Translations under genes and position numbers: made by a program
Part shown: positions 16,869-24,905 of the stretch, piece after piece
Layout: each line of letters opens with the position of its first letter
How positions within the stretch are numbered: the first letter of the stretch is position 1
Assembly (NCBI RefSeq): GCF_944327115.1
Contig: NZ_CALVGS010000113.1
Coordinates: 1 to 63,602, forward strand
Length of the DNA stretch: 63,602 bases
Direction: 5' to 3'
Source: an uncultured Traorella sp.
GTDB taxonomy: Bacteria; Bacillota_I; Bacilli_A; Erysipelotrichales; Erysipelotrichaceae
Notes under the pieces: generated by a model
Databases searched by the model: none
Seen by the model: the letters and a program-made list of their open reading frames with translations, nothing else
Told to the model about the DNA's origin: nothing

Positions 16869-17324
16869 ATGAATAAACAAGCCCTCGCTTTTATCAGCAT
16901 GTTTACATTAGTGCTGATGCTTTCGATTTATTATGTATCGCTGGAAACGATCACTCCTCAAGACAATACGCCTGTCAGTGATGTTACGAGCGTGATGGCT
17001 GTTTTAAATGAGCAGAATCTGGAAAAAAAGAATGCTTTGGTATTGCAGCTGAAGGAACAGCTGGGAAGCAGTGAAACAAGTGAAGAAAAGAAGAAAGAGG
17101 TTCTTTCGAAGATCGAAGCGATCGAGAGTAATAAACAGATAGAAGAAAGGATCGTCGATGCACTGGAACAAAAAGGTATAAAAGGTGTTGTGAATATTGA
17201 AGATGACATCGTAAAGACCCATGTTTTTGAAACAGAGAAAAGCAATGAAAAAGCTGATGAGATCATGCGTTTGATTTATCCGCTGATTACCTCGGATCAG
17301 ACGATCGAATTAGTTTTTAGTTGA
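16869..17324 (+). CDS. spoIIIAH: Stage III sporulation protein AH (SpoIIIAH-like)
   Basis: A 151-residue single-pass membrane protein: one membrane helix at about residues 7-25, a charged coiled coil at about 45-95, and a C-terminal ring-building domain. In spore formers it sits in the mother-cell membrane and locks with forespore SpoIIQ to form the feeding-tube channel during engulfment. The start at 16869 is set by AAGGAGG 8 nt upstream; a longer frame begins upstream without such a signal. The other spoIIIA genes, which normally precede it, are absent; ribF is the neighbour instead. The following gene is asp23 (yqhY), the order found in Bacillus after removal of accB and accC. Confidence 0.85.
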   Translation: MNKQALAFISMFTLVLMLSIYYVSLETITPQDNTPVSDVTSVMAVLNEQNLEKKNALVLQLKEQLGSSETSEEKKKEVLSKIEAIESNKQIEERIVDALEQKGIKGVVNIEDDIVKTHVFETEKSNEKADEIMRLIYPLITSDQTIELVFS

Positions 17325-17342
17325 AAGATGTTCCACTTTCAA
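17321..17342 (+). terminator. Hairpin after spoIIIAH
   Basis: TTGAAAG/CTTTCAA inverted repeat without a T-run, running into a TATAAT (17344-17349) that may drive the Asp23-like gene. Weak as a terminator. Confidence 0.35.
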
Positions 17343-17369
17343 GTATAATAGCAATAGAAGGTGATAAAA

Positions 17370-17696
17370 GTGGCACAAGAATATATTTGTATCAAAAAAT
17401 CAAATGATTACGGACAGATAGCAATCAATAAAAAAGTATTTGAATCAATTGCATTGATCGAAATCGGAGAAGAAGAAAAAAAGGTCGTACCGGATTCTTC
17501 AAGATTTAAGAATGCTGTAAGCTGCAGGGTTTCTAAGAATTCGCTGGTACTGAATGTTGATGTGAAGGTAAACTATCAGCTGAATGTGAATGAGATCTGT
17601 TCACGTCTTCAGGATAAGATTTATAATTCGATCCTGCATATGACAGGTGTGAAGATGGATATGATAGATATCAAGGTGACCGGATTCATTTTCTAG
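17370..17696 (+). CDS. Asp23/Gls24 family envelope-stress-type protein (YqhY-like)
   Basis: A 108-residue protein made almost entirely of one Asp23 domain, the small alpha/beta fold named after the alkaline-shock protein of staphylococci. The position directly before nusB matches YqhY of Bacillus, which is linked to control of acetyl-CoA carboxylase; here accB and accC are missing from the neighbourhood, so that link is only an inference. GTG at 17370 is chosen because AGAAGGTG lies 6 nt upstream; an upstream GTG at 17361 overlaps that site. A TATAAT at 17344-17349 suggests its own promoter, and a terminator follows. Confidence 0.82.
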   Translation: MAQEYICIKKSNDYGQIAINKKVFESIALIEIGEEEKKVVPDSSRFKNAVSCRVSKNSLVLNVDVKVNYQLNVNEICSRLQDKIYNSILHMTGVKMDMIDIKVTGFIF

Positions 17697-17703
17697 CTTA
17701 ATT

Positions 17704-17724
17704 ACACCCTAACGGGTGTTTTTG
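17704..17724 (+). terminator. Terminator after the Asp23-like gene
   Basis: Stem ACACCC/GGGTGT with TAAC loop and TTTTT. Confidence 0.7.
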
Positions 17725-17762
17725 AATGGCATATGTGTTAAAATGAATAAACGGAGGATATT

Positions 17763-18134
17763 ATGAGCAGACATACATTACGAGAAACAGCGATGACCTG
17801 TCTTTATCAGTATTTTCTTTTACATGGTGATATCAAGTCGATCGTTTATGAAAATGCCGGAAATGAAATCGATCCGTTTCTTTATACGGTAACGATCGAT
17901 GCATTGAAGCATAAGGATTATTATATACAGAAAATCAATGATGTATTGAGTGATGATTGGGAATTTGACCGTCTGGGCTGTGTTGAAAAGGCAATTCTTT
18001 TAATGGCCGCTGCAGAGCTTGATTTTGAAACGGCAAATAAGGCCATCGTCATTGATGAAGCTGTGACCCTTTCTAAAAAGTATTGTGACAGTGATACTTA
18101 TAAGCTGATCAATGGAGTGCTGGATAAGCTATGA
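17763..18134 (+). CDS. nusB: Transcription antitermination factor NusB
   Basis: A 123-residue all-helical RNA-binding protein that, with NusE (S10), binds boxA and keeps RNA polymerase moving through rRNA genes. The N-terminal R-ETAMTCLYQY and the C-terminal AILLMAAAEL and AVTLSKKYCDSDTYKLINGVLDKL-type region are characteristic. GGAGG precedes the ATG. The stop overlaps the xseA start by 4 bp. folD, which lies between these genes in Bacillus, is missing. Confidence 0.93.
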   Translation: MSRHTLRETAMTCLYQYFLLHGDIKSIVYENAGNEIDPFLYTVTIDALKHKDYYIQKINDVLSDDWEFDRLGCVEKAILLMAAAELDFETANKAIVIDEAVTLSKKYCDSDTYKLINGVLDKL

Positions 18135-19465
18135 TGAATCGGATGTGGTCAGTTTCCGCATTGGTTTCTTATATCAAACGAGGAATCGATCATGATGAGA
18201 ATTTAATGCAGCTTCTGGTACGTGGTGAAATCAGCAATCTTGTGAAGCATCGTTCAGGACATTATTATTTCACATTAAAAGATGATAAAGCTCGGATGAG
18301 CTGTGTCATGTTTTCAAATTATGCAAGACTCGTTCGTTTTGATCTTGAAAATGGCAGCAGGGTGATCGCACAGTGCAAGGTCAGTGTCTATGAGGCTGGC
18401 GGCAGCGTGCAGCTTTATGTCAATGGTCTGCAGCCGGATGGCATCGGTGAGATGTATCTGCAGCTGGAGGCCTTGAAGAAAAAAATGATGAGTGAGGGTT
18501 ATTTTGATCCCGCACATAAAAAGAAGCTGCCGATGTATCCGATGGATATTGCTTTGATCAGTGCGAAAGAAGCTGCTGCGGCAAGTGATGTCCGAACAAC
18601 GATCGCCCGTCGCTGGCCATTAGCCAAAATTACGTTCTACCCATCATTGGTCCAGGGAAGTGAGGCTGCAGCGATGCTGATCGAAACGATAAAAAAAGCA
18701 GATCAAAAGCACCATGATGTTATTTTGCTGGTGCGGGGCGGCGGCAGCATCGAAGATCTTTGGGCCTTTAATCAGGAGGCATTGGCAAAATGTATTTATG
18801 ATGCGGCAACTCCTATCGTTACCGGAGTTGGTCATGAAACGGATACAACGCTTGTCGATTATGTCAGTGATGCCAGAGCAGCGACACCTACTGCAGCAGC
18901 AGAATTGGTGACGCCGGATATTCAGGAAGTGAGCGATCAGCTTCAGCGGTATAAAAAGATGATGGCGGATCGGTTAAAGATGCTTCTGGATCGTTCAACG
19001 CATCGTCTTGATAAGGTGAAAAGCCATCCTTATATAAAAAATCCGATGGCATATATCGAAAACAGCATGATGAGCCTTGATCTCAAAAGAAATGCTTTTG
19101 AAACATATATCCATGGTATGATGAATTTACATAGTGATGTTGAACAAAAACGTATCCGTTTTGCACATGCAGGCAGTCTGATGGTACAGAAGATGGAAAA
19201 TCAGCTTTGGCAGCAAAATGATAAGCTGCTTATGCATACAAAGCGATATGGTTTGGACAGTGAAAGAGAATTAAGAGGGAGGATCCAGCTTTTAGATGCT
19301 TATTCGCCCTTGAAAATACTGCTTCGCGGTTATTCGCTGACAAAGATAAACGGACATTGTATCAAAAGCATTGATGACGTACAGGTAAATGACAGGATCG
19401 TAACGACTTTAAGTGACGGTGAAATATATTCAAATGTTTTGAAAAAGGAGAAGAAACATGAGTGA
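18131..19465 (+). CDS. xseA: Exodeoxyribonuclease VII large subunit
   Basis: A 444-residue nuclease subunit. An N-terminal OB fold (about 5-100, with LVRGEISNLVKHRSGHYYFTLKD-type sequence) precedes the catalytic domain with RGGGSIEDLWAFN and the GVGHETDTTLVD...ARAATPTAAAEL region, followed by a long coiled coil. With XseB it degrades single-stranded DNA from both ends. Two adjacent ATG codons start the gene, the first overlapping the nusB stop. Confidence 0.96.
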   Translation: MMNRMWSVSALVSYIKRGIDHDENLMQLLVRGEISNLVKHRSGHYYFTLKDDKARMSCVMFSNYARLVRFDLENGSRVIAQCKVSVYEAGGSVQLYVNGLQPDGIGEMYLQLEALKKKMMSEGYFDPAHKKKLPMYPMDIALISAKEAAAASDVRTTIARRWPLAKITFYPSLVQGSEAAAMLIETIKKADQKHHDVILLVRGGGSIEDLWAFNQEALAKCIYDAATPIVTGVGHETDTTLVDYVSDARAATPTAAAELVTPDIQEVSDQLQRYKKMMADRLKMLLDRSTHRLDKVKSHPYIKNPMAYIENSMMSLDLKRNAFETYIHGMMNLHSDVEQKRIRFAHAGSLMVQKMENQLWQQNDKLLMHTKRYGLDSERELRGRIQLLDAYSPLKILLRGYSLTKINGHCIKSIDDVQVNDRIVTTLSDGEIYSNVLKKEKKHE

Positions 19466-19667
19466 TAAATTATCTTTTAAACAGTCTATGAATAGAATAG
19501 ATGAGATTTTGGATCTTTTGGAAAAGAACGAAATCGATCTGGAGGAAGCAATCTCTCTTTTTGAAGAAGGATTGAAGCTTGTTCATGACTGTGATCAGCA
19601 ATTAATTGCTTTTAAGGACAAGATGAATGAGCTGATCCAAAGCTATGAAGGTGAAGACCATGCATGA
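19458..19667 (+). CDS. xseB: Exodeoxyribonuclease VII small subunit
   Basis: A 69-residue helical protein that wraps around the XseA coiled coil. The conserved LEEAISLFEEGLKLV segment is present near residue 33. AAAAGGAG is 9 nt upstream. The gene overlaps xseA by 8 bp and ispA by 8 bp, so the three are translated as a coupled unit. Confidence 0.95.
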   Translation: MSDKLSFKQSMNRIDEILDLLEKNEIDLEEAISLFEEGLKLVHDCDQQLIAFKDKMNELIQSYEGEDHA

Positions 19668-20496
19668 TTTTGAAGAAAAATTGGCACATTCACTCGATCA
19701 TCTTGAAGCATCAAGAGTAAAAGAGGCCATGCTTTATTCATTATGTGCACCGGCCAAGCGCCTGCGTCCACAACTGCTTTACGGCGTTTTGAAAGCATAT
19801 GGGGTCAATGAATCACAGGGTGATAACTGTGCCATTGCGATTGAGATGATTCATTCTTATTCTTTGATCCATGATGATCTTCCTTGTATGGATAATGATG
19901 ATCTTAGAAGAGGACAGAAAACCTGTCATAAACAGTTTGATGAAGCCACTGCTCTTTTAGCCGGTGATGCTTTGTTGAGCGAGGCTTTTGGATATGTGGC
20001 CAATGCCACTTATCAAAACAGCATCAATAATGATCTGGTAGGAGAATTTGTAAAGGCGATCGGTGCTAACGGGATGATCTTAGGACAGATGATCGACCTG
20101 TTAAGCGAAAACATAAAAACGGATCTGGATACGATCAGCAAGATCGATCTTCTGAAGACCGGCTGTCTTTTTTCCTTAGCGCTTGTCAGCGGCTGCTTGA
20201 TTGCCAACAAGAAGGGGGATATCGAGGTTTGGCGAAATATCGGTTATAAGGCAGGTTTGGCTTTTCAGATTCAGGATGACTGCCTGGATATCACGAGCAA
20301 TGAAGAAAAGCTTGGAAAGAGCATCAGTGATGAGAAAAATCAAAAAAGTACCTTTGTTTCCGAGCTGGGTTTTGAAAAAGCCCAAAAGCTTTATCTTCAG
20401 TATTTTGATGAAATTGAAAATGATCTTAAAAAATGTAATATTCACAGCGAATCAATTTTAAATATCTTTCAGATGATAAAAAATCGCGATCATTAA
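19660..20496 (+). CDS. ispA: Farnesyl diphosphate synthase (short-chain polyprenyl synthetase)
   Basis: A 278-residue trans-isoprenyl synthase. The first aspartate-rich motif DDLPCMDNDD near residue 72 and the second FQIQDDCLD near residue 203 bind the Mg-diphosphate. It condenses IPP with allylic diphosphates to make FPP for undecaprenyl synthesis. The start at 19660 is preferred over 19645 because AAGGTGAAG precedes it. It is translationally coupled to xseB and followed 9 bp later by dxs, so early and mid steps of the isoprenoid pathway are joined. Confidence 0.92.
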   Translation: MHDFEEKLAHSLDHLEASRVKEAMLYSLCAPAKRLRPQLLYGVLKAYGVNESQGDNCAIAIEMIHSYSLIHDDLPCMDNDDLRRGQKTCHKQFDEATALLAGDALLSEAFGYVANATYQNSINNDLVGEFVKAIGANGMILGQMIDLLSENIKTDLDTISKIDLLKTGCLFSLALVSGCLIANKKGDIEVWRNIGYKAGLAFQIQDDCLDITSNEEKLGKSISDEKNQKSTFVSELGFEKAQKLYLQYFDEIENDLKKCNIHSESILNIFQMIKNRDH

Positions 20497-20504
20497 GGAG
20501 TCTT

Positions 20505-22370
20505 ATGAAAATCAATGAATTAAAAAGTCCTCGTCAGCTAAAAAGTCTGAATATAAAAGAACTGAACGAATTGTGTGATGAAATTCGTACTTTTCTCATA
20601 GAAAATATCTCTCATACAGGCGGACATCTTGCCAGTAATCTGGGAGTCGTTGAGCTGAGCGTGGCCATTCATAAGGTTTTTGATTCACCGAATGATAAGA
20701 TCATTTTTGATGTAGGTCATCAAAGCTACGTGCATAAGATATTGACCGGAAGAGCCAATCGTTTCTATACGCTGCGTCAATATAAGGGACTCTCCGGCTT
20801 TCAGAAGCGTGCTGAAAGCGAACATGACTGCTATGAAGCAGGTCACTCCTCGACAGCTTTAAGCAGTGCTTTGGGCTTTGCGATGGCTAGAGATTATAAT
20901 CATGAACAGCATCAGGTCATTGCAGTGGTCGGTGATGCCTCACTGATGAGCGGCATATCCTTGGAAGCTTTGAATACGATCGGTGAACGGCAAAGCAAGA
21001 TGATCATTATCTTAAATGACAATGGGATGTCGATATCAAAAAATGTCGGGGCGCTAAGTGATACTTTGACAAAGATGCGTACTTCTGAAGTATATAATAA
21101 AACAAAAAAAGTGGTCAGCAGCTCACTCAACAAGAATAAGGCCGGCCAAAATCTTTATCATACCATTTCAAATATAAAAAATTCAGTAAAGCGTAATGTC
21201 GTGGAATCCAGCTTTTTCGGTGATTTTGGTCTTGATTATCTTGGACCAATCGACGGCCATAATCTTCATCAGCTGATCCAGACGCTGGAAACGGCAAAGA
21301 ATCATCAAGGACCGATCGTTGTCCATGTATGTACGAAAAAAGGCAAGGGATATAAATACGCTGAAAATGATACAACCGGCAAATGGCATGGTGTTTCTGC
21401 TTTTAATGTCCGTACCGGAGAGCTTTTACATCAGATTCCGAAAAATGCGCTGTCATGGAGTCAGCTGATCAGTGATACGCTTTTGCAGTTGGCGGCTGAC
21501 AATCCGGATATCATTGCGATTACACCGGCCATGATCACCGGCAGCAAGCTTGAAAATTTTCAAAAAAAATATCCGGATAGATTGATTGACTGTGGAATTG
21601 CGGAAGATCATGCGGCTATTTTGGCGGCAGGACTGGCCTGTGCCAAAAAGCGTCCTTTCCTGGCAATCTATTCTAGTTTTTTACAGCGTGCTTATGATCC
21701 GATCAATCATGATATCTGTCGAATGGATCTGCCGGTCGTCATCGGTATCGATCGTGCCGGTCTTGTCGGTGAAGATGGAGCTACGCATCATGGCTGCTTT
21801 GATATACAGCTGTTAAGAAGCCTGCCGAATATGATCCTCTCACAGCCCAAGGATGCACATGAGGCCCGCAATCTGCTTTATACGGCTTTTTCTCAAGATC
21901 ATCCTTTTGCGATACGTTATCCGCGAGGAAATGTAATAAAAGATGAAGAAAAAATGGAAAAAATTGAAATTGGCAGCTGGTGTGAATATCCGATCACAGG
22001 CAGATGTGAACTTTATGTCGTTTCATATGGAAGTGATGTCGATGCCGTTATTTCAAAGGCTCAGGCAAATCATTTAAATTTAAATGTGGTCAATGCTCGT
22101 TTTTTCAAGCCATTGGATACGATCATGCTGGATCATATGGCAGCGAGTCATCTGCCGATCATTGTTTATGAAACCGATATTCTTGCCGGCGGTTTATCAA
22201 GTGCCATGCTTGAATATTATAATGATACACGGCAGACGGTACCTTTGATCCGTATCGGCATTGATGATCATTATGTTGCCCAGGGAAGCATCAGTGAATT
22301 AAGAAAGTCTGAAAAAATTGATTTAAATTCACTTTTTGAAAAGATCGGAGAGCTTCTTCATGAGGCTTGA
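20505..22370 (+). CDS. dxs: 1-deoxy-D-xylulose-5-phosphate synthase
   Basis: A 621-residue thiamine diphosphate enzyme catalysing the first step of the MEP isoprenoid pathway from pyruvate and glyceraldehyde 3-phosphate. The N-terminal HTGGHLASNLGVVEL and the ThDP-binding GDASLMSGISLEALN...LNDNGMSIS segments, the central EDHAAILAAGLA and the transketolase C-terminal domain are all complete. AAGGAG precedes the ATG. ispG and ispH of the same pathway are found elsewhere in this window. Confidence 0.96.
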   Translation: MKINELKSPRQLKSLNIKELNELCDEIRTFLIENISHTGGHLASNLGVVELSVAIHKVFDSPNDKIIFDVGHQSYVHKILTGRANRFYTLRQYKGLSGFQKRAESEHDCYEAGHSSTALSSALGFAMARDYNHEQHQVIAVVGDASLMSGISLEALNTIGERQSKMIIILNDNGMSISKNVGALSDTLTKMRTSEVYNKTKKVVSSSLNKNKAGQNLYHTISNIKNSVKRNVVESSFFGDFGLDYLGPIDGHNLHQLIQTLETAKNHQGPIVVHVCTKKGKGYKYAENDTTGKWHGVSAFNVRTGELLHQIPKNALSWSQLISDTLLQLAADNPDIIAITPAMITGSKLENFQKKYPDRLIDCGIAEDHAAILAAGLACAKKRPFLAIYSSFLQRAYDPINHDICRMDLPVVIGIDRAGLVGEDGATHHGCFDIQLLRSLPNMILSQPKDAHEARNLLYTAFSQDHPFAIRYPRGNVIKDEEKMEKIEIGSWCEYPITGRCELYVVSYGSDVDAVISKAQANHLNLNVVNARFFKPLDTIMLDHMAASHLPIIVYETDILAGGLSSAMLEYYNDTRQTVPLIRIGIDDHYVAQGSISELRKSEKIDLNSLFEKIGELLHEA

Positions 22371-23127
22371 TGTTTACTTATGTGAAAACAAGCTGGTCAA
22401 GTCACGCACCTATGCACAGGATGCCATTCGTGAGGGAAGGGTCAGCGTTAATGGAAAGCTTATTTTTAAGCCTTCGTATGAAGTAAATGATGGTGAGGTT
22501 CAGCTGCTGTCCAAAGAAATCGAATTCGTTTCCAGGGGCGGTTATAAGCTGTATGATGCCTTAAAAGATTTCAATATTGATTTAAAAGATAAGAATGTTG
22601 CCGATATCGGTGCCAGTACCGGTGGCTTTAGCGATGTTGCCCTTCAAAGCGGTGCTAATCATGTATATGCCATTGATGTGGGTACTTTGCAGCTGGATGA
22701 TTCATTAAGACATCATCCGCGTCTGACGAGCATGGAAAATACCAATGCTCTTGATTTAAGCGCTGATGATTTTATGCATGAAATCAATTTTGTGGTCATG
22801 GATGTTTCCTTTGTTTCTGTAAAGGCGCTGTTGCCTCATTTGATTGCTTTATTTCCTAAGGCTCAATTTCTTGTTCTTATCAAACCTCAATTTGAGGCGG
22901 GAAAAAAATATATCGGAAAAAACGGTATCGTGAAAGATAAAAAGGTTCATGAGAGGGTTTTAGAAGATATCTATTATTTTCTTTTATCAAATCAATGTTC
23001 ACTATTGCATATAGGTAAATCTAAAACAAAAGGAAAAGATGGAAATCAGGAATATTTCATCGACTTTATCGTTCAGCCTTCCTCTTCTTCTTTTCCGATA
23101 TCAGAGATAAAAAAGCTAGTCAGATAG
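22360..23127 (+). CDS. tlyA: TlyA family rRNA 2'-O-methyltransferase / S4-domain protein
   Basis: A 255-residue protein. Residues 1-65 are an S4 RNA-binding domain (MRLDVYLCENKLVKSR start), followed by an FtsJ-like SAM methyltransferase domain with SRGGYKL, DIGASTGGFSDVALQ and a FVLIKPQFE-like segment (LVLIKPQFEAG). Family members methylate ribose of 16S and 23S rRNA cytidines. The start at 22360 overlaps the dxs stop by 11 bp; an earlier ATG at 22336 lies within dxs and lacks S4 homology. In Bacillus argR follows, but here recN is next. Confidence 0.9.
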   Translation: MRLDVYLCENKLVKSRTYAQDAIREGRVSVNGKLIFKPSYEVNDGEVQLLSKEIEFVSRGGYKLYDALKDFNIDLKDKNVADIGASTGGFSDVALQSGANHVYAIDVGTLQLDDSLRHHPRLTSMENTNALDLSADDFMHEINFVVMDVSFVSVKALLPHLIALFPKAQFLVLIKPQFEAGKKYIGKNGIVKDKKVHERVLEDIYYFLLSNQCSLLHIGKSKTKGKDGNQEYFIDFIVQPSSSSFPISEIKKLVR

Positions 23128-23135
23128 CTTTTTTT
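23111..23135 (+). terminator. Terminator of the xseAB-ispA-dxs-tlyA run
   Basis: Stem AAAAAGCTA/TAGCTTTTT overlapping the last codons of tlyA, then a T-rich tract. Confidence 0.65.
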
Positions 23136-23206
23136 CTTTTTATCTTTTGGTTTTCATTATCTTTAAAAGATGATAAAATAAGTAAGGATAAGTAGAAAGG
23201 AATCTC

Positions 23207-24856
23207 ATGTTTAAAGAAATATACGTTAAAAATTTTGTTCTGATCGATGATCTTCATCTGGAATTTTCTGAAGGACTCTCTGCTTTTACCGGTGAAACTG
23301 GTGCCGGTAAAAGTCTTTTGATCGATGCAATCTCTTTATTGTGCGGAGCAAGAGCCAGCAGTGAATATGTTGCGATAGATAAGGATTATGCACTGATCGA
23401 AGGAGTCTTTACATTGGATGAGAAGCATCCGGCAGCAGTGCTATGTGAGGAGATGGGGATCGAATTGGAAGATGAAATGATCGTCACCAGAAAAATAAAC
23501 AGTGACGGCAAAAGCAGCATCAAGATCAATCAGCGAAGCATTCCTTTATCATCGCTGCGTATGATCATGTCCCAGCTGATCGACATTCATTCCCAGCATG
23601 ATACACAGTATTTATTGAATAAACAATATCATATCACTTTGCTTGATGAATACTGTCACATGGAAAAGAAGCTGGATGAGTGCAAAAAGAAGTATCAGAG
23701 CTATCAGAAGGCATTACATGCTTATGAAGAATTTCAGAATAATGAATTAAGTGATGATCTTGATTTTCTAAGGTATCAGGTCAATGAGATCGATCAGGCA
23801 GAATTGAGTGAAGAGAAGCTTTCTGACATGAATGAAGAGTTGAATCAGTTAAATAACTTTGAAAAGCTGAATGAACATCTTTCAAATGCCTATGAACATC
23901 TGACTAATACCGATAAAACTCTTGAAAATCTTTATGAAGCCATTCATTCGCTTGAATCATTAAAAGAATTTGAATGGGTCGATGAGCTGACTGAGAAGCT
24001 GAATGATTGTTACTATGAAATTGAAGAAGCTTCATCACAGATCAATGATCACCTGCAGCATTTGGATTATGATGAAAATCGTGTCAATGAGATCAATGAA
24101 TATCTTTTTCTCTACAATAACCTTAAACGCAAGCATGGAAATAGCGTAAAAGAAATTCTGGAAAAACGGGATCAGCTCATGCAGCGGATCGAAATGATCG
24201 AAAATCGTGCAGAGATGCTTGAAAAGCTGAAATATCAGGTGGATGAAGCCTATGGCAGCTTTGAAAAGACGGCACTTGAAATTTCTGCGATTCGTAAGGA
24301 AAAGGCGAGATTGCTGGAAAATGAGATCATGAAGGAATGTTGTGATCTCTATCTGGAAAAGGCACGTTTTGAGGTTCGCTTTGAAGCGTGTGATGCGAAT
24401 GTGCGAGGACTTGACAGGGTAGAGTTTTATGTTTCAATGAATCCCGGGGAACCTTTAAAACCTCTTTGTAATGTCGCAAGCGGAGGGGAATTGTCACGCT
24501 TGATGCTTGGACTAAAAACGATCTTTACGGATCTTACCTCGATTGAAACGATCATCTTTGATGAAATCGATACCGGTGTTTCGGGAAAGGTTGCTTTAGC
24601 TATCGGCAGAAAAATGCGTCAGATTGCCCAACGTCATCAGTTATTTGCAATCACCCATCTTTCCAGTGTCGCAGCCTGTGCCCACCATCATTATGTGGTA
24701 GAAAAGACGCAGTCTGCCGATTCGACAAAGACGCATATTCGTGAGCTGGACAAGGAAGAAATCATCGCTTCACTTGCCCTTATGTCTACAAATTCGATGA
24801 GCGAGAGTGCACTTATGGCCGCCAGAGAGCTTTATGAAAGTGCTCAGGTAAAATAA
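23207..24856 (+). CDS. recN: DNA repair protein RecN
   Basis: A 549-residue SMC-like ATPase that gathers DNA ends at double-strand breaks. The Walker A motif GETGAGKS is at 29-36. Two coiled-coil arms cover about 150-370, and the C-terminal signature SGGELSRLMLGLKT and Walker B IIFDEIDTGVSG follow. The protein is intact and of normal length. It precedes spoIVB and spo0A as in Bacillus. Its transcript would run into the spoIVB hairpin 15 bp downstream. Confidence 0.96.
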   Translation: MFKEIYVKNFVLIDDLHLEFSEGLSAFTGETGAGKSLLIDAISLLCGARASSEYVAIDKDYALIEGVFTLDEKHPAAVLCEEMGIELEDEMIVTRKINSDGKSSIKINQRSIPLSSLRMIMSQLIDIHSQHDTQYLLNKQYHITLLDEYCHMEKKLDECKKKYQSYQKALHAYEEFQNNELSDDLDFLRYQVNEIDQAELSEEKLSDMNEELNQLNNFEKLNEHLSNAYEHLTNTDKTLENLYEAIHSLESLKEFEWVDELTEKLNDCYYEIEEASSQINDHLQHLDYDENRVNEINEYLFLYNNLKRKHGNSVKEILEKRDQLMQRIEMIENRAEMLEKLKYQVDEAYGSFEKTALEISAIRKEKARLLENEIMKECCDLYLEKARFEVRFEACDANVRGLDRVEFYVSMNPGEPLKPLCNVASGGELSRLMLGLKTIFTDLTSIETIIFDEIDTGVSGKVALAIGRKMRQIAQRHQLFAITHLSSVAACAHHHYVVEKTQSADSTKTHIRELDKEEIIASLALMSTNSMSESALMAARELYESAQVK

Positions 24857-24857
24857 A

Positions 24858-24887
24858 GAATAAAGATATGACCTCCCATCCATACTA
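24858..24887 (+). promoter_or_regulatory. Sigma-G (or sigma-F) type promoter of spoIVB
   Basis: GAATA (24858-24862), an 18-nt spacer and CATACTA (24881-24887) match the sigma-G consensus of a gHATR -35 and a CATNHTA -10. The predicted start near 24894 leaves a leader of about 12 nt holding only the ribosome-binding site. In Bacillus spoIVB is a forespore gene, which agrees. Confidence 0.65.
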
Positions 24888-24905
24888 GATGTGGGAGGTT
24901 TTTAT
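24871..24905 (+). terminator. Terminator-like hairpin whose 3' arm is the spoIVB ribosome-binding site
   Basis: ACCTCCCA (24871-24878) pairs with TGGGAGGT (24892-24899), followed by TTTTTA and the ATG at 24906. The sigma-G -10 lies in the loop. It can serve as the recN terminator and hides GGGAGG in read-through RNA. Confidence 0.75.
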
